A stretch of DNA of 46,926 nucleotides from Pelargonium nanum. Lineage: Eukaryota; Streptophyta; Magnoliopsida; Geraniales; Geraniaceae. The translations under genes were made by a program, and so were the position numbers. Under the pieces are notes generated by a model that was given only the letters and a program-made list of their open reading frames with translations, searched no databases and was not told where the DNA came from. Positions within the stretch are counted from its first letter, which is position 1, and each line of letters opens with the position of its first letter. The stretch is taken from NCBI GenBank assembly GCA_036897485.1, contig JAYMTF010000188.1, positions 1-46,926 on the forward strand, in the 5' to 3' direction. Below are positions 37,101 through 46,926 of this stretch, one piece after another.

Positions 37101-40100
37101 TGTAAAAACCGGTTCAAAAATTTGAAAGTAAACAAAATACCTGAAGTTTGCTTGTCTCATTCAGAAATTGAGCATGCTTGAGAACAAAGCTATCAAATGT
37201 GAGAGGAGAATCTTCAGCTTCATCAGAAACATTAGTAACCTGATGCTGCACCCTAGAACTATCTGGAACAGAACCTGAAACCGCAAGTGGGAGCACTCTA
37301 GCAGAGTTTGGAGCAAGTGTGATAGATTGATTTTCAACTAAGATAGCAAGGAGAAGATCTAAGCCTTGTTTGAGCCAGAAGACATCACTCAGAGCTTCCC
37401 AGTCCTGAATTTGTATGATATACTGCAGCCTAGTGAACAATGTTTTGCCAAGAGAGTCATGATAAAGTGTAAAGAAATTCTTTCTAGTTTCAGGGTCCTT
37501 AGCTCGTAAACCAAGCATGAATTGGCTCTCAACCTTTAGAAATACCTCTTGACGTAAGGCCAAGGGATATCTGCAAGTCAATCAAACAATAACATTATAT
37601 CCTGATGAATGCAAAATCAAAACAAAATTGATAATGTATAGTACTTACTTATTGGAATCAGCACATATTCCATAAAGAAGCTGAAGATACTTCGTATCCC
37701 ACTCTTCAAGAGCAGTTTGGGGGAAGTTCTGACTATCAACTTGGGAAAGCTTCAGAAGAAAAGAGACTATATCCTTGGGTGTGAGAAAAGCACTCAATAC
37801 GGCAGGTGTGCTAGGCTTGCTGACATCATCTTCAATCCATCCTTTTATGACATCAAGTATGCAAAGAAGCACACTAGCATCAGTACTTTTCTCTGAGAGC
37901 AAGGCATTCACGATTTGAATGATGGATCGTTTGCACTCGGCTACAAGCATGACCTTTTCACTGATAAGTTTCAAGAGAGATTTTAAATTAGAGATGACTG
38001 CTCCAACATCAGCACCTTGACGAGAAGAAGTGACCACAAATTCTGACTCAGTTCTCTGACCCTGGAATGAAAGATGCTCTGCTTAATGCAAGTTGAATAG
38101 AGACTAAAAGTTTCCAATTAGAATATGATATATGGCAATACTCAAGCCAAAGCTGAAACAAAGGCAGGCCTGAATTGGTATAAAAATACATGAATGCTCA
38201 TGAATATGAAACTAATGGAATAGCCTAAATTGCTTGTCAAACGGGTGTAATTTTAGATCTTAGTCCTAGATCCAGGAGCGGCCAATGTCGCATTACAAAG
38301 TTTATGGGTTGCAAGTACATAAGCAATATATAAGAATTGAAATACGGATGAGGATTTAGAGCATGTTGGACCCAACCGTGGACTAAAAAGGAATGAGGGT
38401 CCTATATATTGCACTTATATTTTATAGAATAGTCTCAAAATGGAATCTTACTCTGCTGTTGAAATGCTACTACTAAATTGGTCACTTTAATACCTTATAT
38501 TAACTCATTTTTTTAGTCCCAGCATGAATGAAATACTTCACCGGGCAGAGGGGCACAATGAGAATCCCACTTTTTCCCCTTTTTATTTCAAAATTTTCGT
38601 ATATAAATATGCATTATTTAAATAAAAAAATAAAGTCATAATCATGAATTAAAAAAAATAAAATCAGTCCAATCAGACATTTCGAGCATAAAGTTTGTAT
38701 TTTGTAGCATAAAAGATGAAGAAATATGAATGAGAATCTCAATCCATCCATCTTAGGTGAGGATCAAGTTGTTCATAAGTTAGTGAATGGGAATGAGAGG
38801 GTTCTAAGTCATCAACACAGCATCAATGGAATCCCATTCCCATTCCCGTTCCCTAAGCAAAATTCATAATCCAAACACCACCTCAGTGTTTCATATAAAC
38901 TATTGATTGATAATATAGTATACTGGTGAAGTTGTTTTTCTTTTAAATGCATCATTATCAGAAACAAAGGGAAAAAAGAAAAAGAGAGCCATACTTGTCT
39001 TACATGAGAACCTGCTGACGTTCCCAAATCATGTGCCAGACGTTGAAGGATACGAACCAAAATGAAAGGATCAATAAAGTTCTTATTAACCTCTGTCAAG
39101 GTTTTAATGACAAGCAGCACAAAACTAATTGAATTTGCAGCATTATCTTCACCCGAAGTCTGAGTTACTGTGACAGCATTGGTTTGCTTCCGTATCAACT
39201 CATCAACCTTCTGATACAACAATTTCACATCTTGCAGTGCCTCGGCTCCTTCAATAGGAAAAGCAATAAATACCATCTTCAAAAGTGAGCATAGTGACTT
39301 TCCCGCATCCAACATTTTATACTTAAAACAAGGTTCAAGAATCTGCCAAAGAAATAAAAATGATTAACAAAGACATTCAACTTATTAAACATCCAATAAT
39401 GAATCAAACAAAAACTACGTAGAAAAATAGCATACTTGTGAAATCTGGTTGATATTATTTCGAACGAACAAATGTGGCTGCTTTTCCAAAACCTTGTTCA
39501 TCACATCCAAGCCCTGTGCAAGAGCAGTGGATGGATCCTTTGACTGAGATGGTTGAGGGCTGCTCAATAGCTTTTCCAGATAATTGAACTTGACATTGGC
39601 GTTAGGCCATACCTCCAGAGCCTGTGATAGTAGCTCCAAAGCTTGTTTGTACATAGTGCTAGCTTCTTTGTCCTTGGGCTCTATTAGCAAGGCAACCTGG
39701 TTCCCAAAACCCAAGTAAAATGTAAGGCATCACACGATATACACTCTAATGTAACTTGCCAGTTCAGAACATGTTCAGATATATTAGAATCCCATGACTT
39801 GACGGGTTCCATGATATTTATACATGCTTAATTGTTTCCATATGCTATGCCTTAGATTGTGTCCATTTTCTATTTGAAGATTAGTGACCTCTTATAATAC
39901 CCTATATAAAGGGCATATCTTCTACTATAATATAACATCAATACTAAATATCATTTCTTCTTGTTCTTCAAAGGCTATTTGACAGACTTTTGCTGCCAAC
40001 ATTCTCTCTCAACAGTGTTGGGATCTCTTTTCAAAGTCTCTTACATGGTTTTTATAGGCATAAAAATGGGGACATCTCTTCACACTGAGAAAAAGACTTG

Positions 40101-43100
40101 TAATATTTTCTTCGTATCCTAACCGTCGGCATTTGGTTGGGGATTTGTTCAATCTAAATCGCCTGGCTTATGAGCAATTTTTATAATCCAACCACAATAC
40201 AGTGAAGGGCTCTGATCAGTCATCCCCTGCTACAGCATCAGCAAACTTTAATACATGTCTCTATGTGCTTCTCATTGGATTTGTCATAGTCAATGGCTTA
40301 TCTGATTTGTATAATCTGGACAGTTCTTGTCTCATAGTCAAACTTTAGTGGTTTTGACAAACTCAGGTGTCTATTTAGCAACACCTTGAATTTGGGAGGG
40401 ATGTTTAGATATATTAGAAACCTATGATTTAATCAGAAGAGCTAGTTATTTCCATAAACTCAGCCAAAAACTATGCCTATTTCCTATTTGAATATTAGTT
40501 CACTCTTATGAATCCCTCTATATAGAGGGCTTCTCTTCCACTATCCCAAAACATCAATATTACATGTCATTTCTTATTTCCACAGCACATAAACATAATT
40601 CAAGAATATGAAGCATACAATTTAAGCATATATGATAGTGAAAGTTGAACCCAGCCTTACTCTAATGAGAAAGTTGATAATTATCTCTTCCATAGCAGCA
40701 TTGGGCTTGTATTCTTCATCAGGTTGGACAGCAGATCCTGTGGTTTCTGTATTAGTGATAGATGATGCACCACCGGGGGACATGATACGGAGGGATTGAA
40801 GGCCCGCCTCAATCTTCACTCGCTTGCTTGGATCTTCAGGGAAAGTAGATCCACCAGTAGGACACTTAGAATCAGAATCAGCAGAGCTAAGATTAAGCCC
40901 ATCACTGGTTTGGCTAGGGACATCACCATCAGGCACAACTTTCATTTTCTTTTGCCTTTGCCTTTCCCAACAAACCACTAATCCAGCAAGTTCAATAGCT
41001 AAACGCCTGTTTTCTGGTGCAGTATTATACGGCAATCCAAGGCGATTGAGAGAATTCACCATTTGATGTACGAATTGTGCTCTGAAGCTGTAGAAGAGAT
41101 CTGAATGTCGAACAATGAGCTGGAAAATGTGGATCAAATTAGGAATTGAATGACCTTCCTCGACCAGAATTTTTTTTGTGTATCGTATCCAAATTGGCAT
41201 ACGAGAATCCTCAGGAGGCAACCTTCGCGGTAGTGCCGGCATCAGTATATCCAGTGCCTGCTTGACCAACATCTTATTTTCCGGCTGGCAAGTTCTAAGA
41301 AGTGCAACAAAGACCTGCATCCTCAAAATAAATATCAGGATAGCATTTATTATTACAGAGATATAAAATGGTTGCCCCACATGCTGTATGTACATATGTT
41401 CGTGTTTATGTCAGATCATGATTCATTGTTATGAAGCCACTCAATTACTGTAGATTCGGAAGGAGGTAGCAATAGTCAATAAACCAGTTAGTAAAGGCGC
41501 ACACAAAATAGGGAGTAATAGAAACAACCAAAACTGAGTCTGATCTAGTAGAGTCCATCTAGAGAAGTATTACAAAGCATAAGCCAAAAGTTTAAACCAC
41601 AAAAACAATTTGTATCAATCAATTTATGACTATATTGATGACATTAAAAATTGCCCAAATTTATTATGATATGCATCAAGTTACACAGTTCAGGATAGTT
41701 ACTTATAATACGAAGCAGATATAGTACCTGGAGAATGATTTTCTCTGGGGCCTGATAGGCCTCCAAGAAATGGCAAACATTCACAAAGGCCCATTGCTTA
41801 CTTGCACTGTCCTCACGTTTCAGATGATTCCAGCCAAACTTAATTAGTTCTTTTCTATGGTGTACAAGATCATTCTGAAGATACTTGAGAAGTAAAGTAG
41901 CAAGCTGCAAAAGTTCTATCCTCAACGGTTCATCGTATTCAGCAGAAACCTGTCAAAGAGAATCACTTAAGTCACGACATTTTACTATTACAATCAAAGC
42001 ATTTTGCAGGACGACATGCTGCAGATTATGAACCAAAATGTCATAGAATAACAATCTCATTGCAAAAGGCAAGACACTACCTCTTCTGGAGGATCAAGGA
42101 GTTTCTCGACAATTGTTTTTATTATAGAAGGATCAACCACCTCCCAACTTTGTCCATTTTTAAATGCATGAGCTAGCATGGGAAGAATAAGTATTTGCAT
42201 CCCGACTACAAGATGATCATGACCAAGTTGTTTTGACTGAAAGAGATTCAAAAAATGCAAAAGCAGAGCTGTCTTCAAGTTTGGTGGATACCCCTCTGCA
42301 ACCTGAGATCAAGGATGCTTATTAGTTGCACTTACAACAGGTAAAATGAAAATATTTGGCACAGGTAGAATATCAAGATAATACCTCAATAATGTAAAAC
42401 TCCTTCAAAAACGTATAATCAATACGAGTGTGATACAAGAAGATGGATAAAATATCAAAGAGAACGTTCACTTCAGTCTTCTCGTGACGTACATAACTCA
42501 AAAAGCATTTGACAAGCCATTTGCTTTCTTTCACCTACATTTCAGTGATTCTTGTCAAAAGACAGCATACAAGCATATTAATTGTCGGAAAAAAAAAGTA
42601 TATGAATAATCCTTGAAAGTATAAATGCAGACAAACCATGGCAGAAAATTTTCATTTCTATATTATTCAGAGATAATGACTTATAAAACCAAACAGGGTT
42701 TTAGATCCAAATGGTTCCAGAAAATAGAAATACTGGGCATCAGAATATCATAATTCACGAGATAAATAATATCAAAAGCAGATGTATTTGATCTAACAAG
42801 GAATAAAATAAAAGAAAGATATGTACTTGGTATGCCCTAGAAGAAACTGATCCTATGTGTGATAAGTTTGGAGCTAATGACTTACTCGAAAAATATATAT
42901 ACAGAAAGTTCCAAGTGTTTATTGTCACAATGCATTTGTATATATACAGATAGTTCCAAGTGTTTATCTTCGAATATATATTGTACTACTCAAAATATCA
43001 CAAATGCATTAATATTTAATATTACTAGACATACACTACTCATTTTCCTAATTATATTTTTTTCTAGACTATTGGGTTACACAAGTCTTTTGGCCAGTGA

Positions 43101-46100
43101 ACGGGAAGCATAAGATACAGTAAATGTACTAGTAATTTTATACTAACATACAATAGAGGAGTTACTAGCAAACAACTCACTTGCACTAAGCTTAACTCTT
43201 GTTCATTGCGCAAACGGGAGACTCTAGCAGGTGACTTCCAAACAAGTACCAAGGTATCAAACACAACACGGTTACTCTGCAACCATCCAGGTATTAGCTT
43301 GATCAAAGTTTTAATAAGAGCAAGTCCTTGAAAATAAGCATCTGAAGGTGCAGTAGGGGTTGCTGACTGTTGGTTGGAACTCTCAGATGGAGTAGCAAGG
43401 CCTTCGTCACCCGCTGAAGCCACAGGTGGTGTTGAAGTCGCAGATGCATCAGATTTTGGCAAAAATTCAGGGAAGGCACGTTCAAGTATCTTCTTTGCTG
43501 ATTTTGCAAGCTCATCTCTCAATGGCTGCCCAGCATCTGATCTTATTATATACATAAATCTGCATTCAATAACATTATACAGATAAATAATTGTAACACG
43601 TGTAATTTATAAGACTACTGAAGTAAAAACTTCGCCCCAGCATCTGAACCTTACCGTCTGAAGTATCTTGGTTCGTGTAATCGAGCAAGAAAATAATCAA
43701 CAGCATGTGTTGCATATCGATTTAAGAACTTTGTAAGTGGGAGACGATATGGACTGTTGATCTCACTATACACTTCTCCTGGAGAAAGAGCCCCCTCCAA
43801 ACCAATAGTTAAGGTGACGAGTTCATCAAGGAACTTAGAAGCAGCCTGGGGTAGAAGGTGAAAAAGCTCAATAATCGCTGCAAAAAAAATTAATAATAAT
43901 TAAATGAATGTCATTTTTTTCTTCTGTATAGCTTCAGTCTGTGTATTACATGTTTGAGCAACTCCAAGTGCAAGTAAAGAAAAACAGGATGCATTACCTG
44001 CTGCAATTTTAGGTTCTTCACCAGCCTTCCAAGACTTCTGAGTCTGCGCCAGCTTTTCGGGTTCCAACCACTTCTTTAGGTGTTCTAACAACTTGCACCC
44101 CAAGGTAACATTAAACCAAACAGAAAACACTTCAAGCAGGTGGGCCAAACCTTGCAGAAGTGGCATGCTGAGATTTTTGGTATGAGCCAAATTTAATAAT
44201 ATAGGCCTCAGACTGCCCTGCAAAAGTTCTTTGGGCATTCTGTGTTGATTCATAACCTATATAACAAATCAATTAAAAGAGCGAAATAAGCATTATATGA
44301 TGAAGCTATCAAACGCTGTTCAACAAACAATAGCAGGGCACAGAGGCTTTAAAATGATAACTGACACTCTTAGATGACCAATTATATTGTTAAAAATAAA
44401 CCTACATAAGAACGGTAACAAACCTGCCGTAGGCCTTCTTTTGCAACAGCAACAACTTCTGGTGTCTTACTGGTTAAAGACTTAAAAAACATGGAAATGA
44501 TCTTTGAACGCAAATCAGAATGATTAGGAGTTTTAAAATCTGCCCATGCCATTGCAGTACAGAGTAGCTCAATGCAAGCTGTTCGAAGTCTATTCAATGA
44601 TGTGGCCACTTTGGGGTTCATGAACTTCACTACCCATACAGCCTCATCAGCTTCAGCAATTTGTAGTGCTTCTTGCAAGAAATTAACTAATTCTTGAGTC
44701 AACTTGAGAAGTGGAGGCCTCAAGGACAAACAAAAACTCAAAGCTGTAACTGTACCAACCTACATACCATCTTAAAATTTAGGATCGAAGAGAGATAATT
44801 GTTTTCTAAATGAAAACTAGCAACATGATTTACCTGTTGATCAACGGTTTTTGATCGAAGCGGCCGCATAATTAGAGGCTGGAGCATTGGTTGATATAAA
44901 GGTTCTAGCAGCTCAGACACCTCACTACCAGTCCTACTAGCCAAAAGTGCCAAACATGACTGCACATTCTTTCTCACGATAATAGATGCATTGAGATTAA
45001 ACAACTCTGAAGCAAGAAATTCAACGACTCCTTGAAAGCTTTGCCGGCGGGATTCACTATTTGCTTCACTAACATTATTTACCACACGTAGAACTTGCGT
45101 AAGCACTCGACTTGTCTCTTCCTGCTCTTTGTTAGCATGAATAGGAAGACATTTAAGAACATATACAAGACCTCGGACTATTCTTACTTGAAAACAACAC
45201 AAGGTCTCAACGGTCACTTTTCCAACCAAAGCACCAAGTCCCAAAACACCTCCCATCTGTGCTTGCCATGTACTTCCGAAACAGCAATGCAATAGACGGG
45301 GTAGAAGCTGCTCAAAAACAGGAATGTGAACACTTGGTGGTGGTGAATAGACAGGATTCATTGACGGACTAGAAACAATCATCGGAGTACCTGGGCCTCC
45401 TCTTGACATCAGACCATCAGCATGTTTTGAGCGTGCAAGAAACAGAAGTGTATCAGCAAATACATTTAAAGCATTGAGAGCAGCTTTAGCATGGAGCCTA
45501 TTTTCACCTGACAGCACATCTACCAGCGTATCTAGAAAAATTTGAGGGTCCAGCTCTTTCAGATTAGGACTAGTACAGTGCTTTGGCCTTGAACTGACAC
45601 TAACATTAGGTGAAATTATAGGACCAACAAGTGTAGCAGTTTCAAATGAAGTGTTATTTGAGGAATGAACAATATGAAATATTATAGCAAAATGTCGGCA
45701 AACATTGACAGTAAAATCATCCCTGGGGTCATGAAGATCCAGTTCTGCACTGGCAGCAATAATGGTCATTAACAGAATCTTAAAAACAGACTTCTCTGCC
45801 ATAAGTTGGGTTTTCGTCTTTACCCCCAAGTCCACCTGCAGTAAAGCACCAAAAATCAATGAGGTGGCAGCGCATTTTATCATAAACTTGTATAATAGCA
45901 CAAATCAAAATAAAGCAGAACTACTACACTGACTACATCCTATTGCAATATTATGTCCACCCACCCACCACCAACGACAACAACAATAATAATAATAATA
46001 ATAATAATAATAATCATAGAAACTGATCAACTGAGGAAAATGCTAATACAAACAACAATATTTATGGCACAATAAGTTGCTTCTTTAAGGGGCATTCGAG

Positions 46101-46926
46101 GCATTAAATGATGCAAATTTCAGCAGTAATATTTGTTTTATTATACTTTCAGATGTAATATAAATAAATAAATAAATAAACTTTAGTACAGAACCAACCT
46201 TTATATCTGATGTCTCAGGCCTGCAGAAAGATGATTCCACTGTAGAAACTAACACATTTGACAGCTGATTGGGTGTAGATCCTTCATCAGTAACATTTCC
46301 TGGCAAATTTAGTAGAGAAGATAAGCACACCCTGAGGAACCTAAGAGCCTGTTTCCGGTGGAATGCACCCATGCCAGGATTTTTGTGCATTATGGCTGCT
46401 ACAGCAAGATTTATAAAGCGATCGAGAGGTACCAAAAACGGTGTGGTGGGCTCAAATGTCAGAATCAAGCGGAACCCATGCTCAGGATTCTCCTTACATT
46501 CAAGTGCAAGGGGTTCTTTAAGAAAGCGTCTATTACGCCCACCTAGCTTACCAAGGATTTGCAAAGACTTCCCACCCCAAGGATAAGGCGCAGGCCTTAG
46601 ATGAGACCATAAGGCTAAAATTACCTCCGACCTAACATTGGCCATACTGGGTTCCAGAAAATCAGGATTTAGACTATCTACCCAAAACTCAAGTGTTCGC
46701 AAACCCAAACTAATTAGGTCATTGCTCCCCTTGAGGCACAATACAAGAGGTTTCATTAAACGGGGAAGAAATGGCAACAAAGAACTTAATCGTGCAGGCA
46801 ACGTCAAGCATAGCTCCAGTAAGAGATCATTCATATCTTCACCACTTGGGCCTTCTAGCATGGCCAATAACATATTTAGGCAGGGTTGTAAGGTTGGAAT
46901 AATGTCCCGTAGGAGAAGTTCAAATT
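31168..46926 (-). CDS. TRA1: TRA1/TRRAP-like scaffold of SAGA and NuA4, C-terminal part (5' end off the window)
   Basis: TRA1 is the giant PIKK-family pseudokinase that binds transcription activators and anchors SAGA and NuA4 acetyltransferase complexes. Twenty-three exons join in phase to about 3180 aa; plant TRA1 is about 3850. Exons: 46199-46926 (open), 44834-45835, 44424-44759, 43998-44256, 43655-43877, 43181-43559, 42385-42534, 42081-42302, 41728-41949, 40661-41314, 39436-39696, 38995-39342, 37649-38061, 37141-37570, 35719-37014, 35027-35287, 34662-34952, 34044-34520, 33174-33605, 32712-32990, 31954-32505, 31663-31872, 31168-31287. Most of the protein is HEAT-like helical repeat. The exon at 35719-37014 and its neighbours are the FAT domain. 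The kinase-like domain lies in 33174-31663. The FATC tail ends PTWHPWF. Where active PIKKs have DRHxxN and DFG this protein has GRSPNK and TDFHP, so it is a pseudokinase as known for TRRAP. All introns inspected are GT-AG. Confidence 0.95.
31333..31531 (-). mobile_element. tRNA-derived SINE in the last TRA1 intron
   Basis: On the minus strand the element starts near TTGGGCCAAGCGGTTGATG, which fits a polymerase III A box (31510-31525). About 30 bases on is GGTTCGAGTC (31472-31481), a perfect B-box core. A body of about 140 bases follows and ends TTATCAAAAAAAG, the 3' tail seen in several plant SINE families. It inserted in the same orientation as TRA1, in the intron between 31288 and 31662. 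Flanking words AAAAGATTG and AAAAGAATC may be a decayed target duplication. Confidence 0.75.
38062..38994. other. Long TRA1 intron with possible repeat
   Basis: This 933-base intron is longer than most in the gene. Its left-centre carries words such as GGAATGAGGG, AATGAGAATC and CCCATTCCCATTCCC (about 38390, 38560, 38832) that recall the ends of small hAT-like elements. No pair of ends could be matched, so it is left unassigned. Confidence 0.3.
39772..40582 (+). mobile_element. Second miniature LTR element (TRIM-like) in a TRA1 intron
   Basis: Two direct repeats of about 180-200 bases, at roughly 39772-39970 and 40402-40582, begin TGTTCAGATATATTAGAA and TGTTTAGATATATTAGAA. They share TTTCTATTTGAA-type and TATTTGAATATTAG-type words, a TATA-like CTATATAAAGGGC or CTATATAGAGGGC, and AACATCAATA near the end. 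A purine tract TTTGGGAGGGA lies directly before the second repeat, which sets the element on the plus strand, antisense to TRA1. The interior of about 430 bases codes for nothing. I do not see a clear primer-binding site. The repeats look about 70 percent identical by eye, so the insertion is old. It accounts for most of the 964-base intron 39697-40660. Confidence 0.65.
42894..42967 (+). repeat. Short duplicated unit in a TRA1 intron
   Basis: A 29-base unit containing ACAGAAAGTTCCAAGTGTTT or ACAGATAGTTCCAAGTGTTT occurs at 42894-42922 and 42939-42967 in the 646-base intron 42535-43180. The rest of that intron is AT-rich without recognised features. Confidence 0.7.
45982..46012. repeat. (AAT)n microsatellite in a TRA1 intron
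   Basis: A run of AAT triplets lies in the intron between the exons starting at 46199 and ending at 45835. A short AAAT run follows near 46161-46180. Confidence 0.85.

Overview
The window is nuclear DNA from a flowering plant, almost certainly a eudicot and probably a woody rosid. The evidence is AT-rich introns with GT...AG borders, plant-only gene families (a calcium-dependent protein kinase, ARMADILLO REPEAT ONLY, flavanone 3-hydroxylase), and plant-type short LTR elements, a tRNA-derived SINE and a Helitron-like relic. The species cannot be named from the sequence alone.

There are five protein-coding genes, all on the minus strand. From left to right they are: an intronless ARO armadillo-repeat gene (5569-7554, 661 aa); APE2, an AP endonuclease with 10 coding exons (11319-17582, 588 aa); a CPK16/18/28-type calcium-dependent protein kinase with 12 coding exons (18401-23205, 562 aa); flavanone 3-hydroxylase F3H with 3 exons (25595-28533, 365 aa); and the C-terminal 23 exons of the giant PIKK-family scaffold TRA1 (31168 to beyond 46926, about 3180 aa present, N-terminus off the right edge). 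I read each exon junction from the sequence, and the reading phase closes across all of them.

The first 5.3 kb has no convincing host gene. It holds a LINE 3' end with an RNase H-like tail, a short non-coding LTR element with a tRNA-Met-type primer site, and featureless AT-rich DNA. Intergenic DNA from 7.6 to 11.3 kb contains one degraded terminus of a DNA-transposon-like repeat. Introns carry most of the other repeats: a Helitron-like relic and several duplications in F3H, a SINE and a second miniature LTR element in TRA1, and compound microsatellites next to splice donors in APE2 and CPK.

The genes do not form a pathway. ARO acts in polarity and ROP signalling, APE2 in DNA repair, CPK in calcium and immune or developmental signalling, F3H in flavonoid synthesis, and TRA1 in chromatin co-activation. 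From memory, the order ARO-APE2-CPK-TRA1 matches Arabidopsis chromosome 4 around At4g36030-At4g36080, so this looks like an old conserved block with F3H placed between CPK and TRA1. I see no convincing undescribed system. The most useful leads are the conserved block with F3H inside it, an F3H first intron built almost wholly of a tandem duplication, a GC-AG intron in CPK, and two miniature LTR elements.
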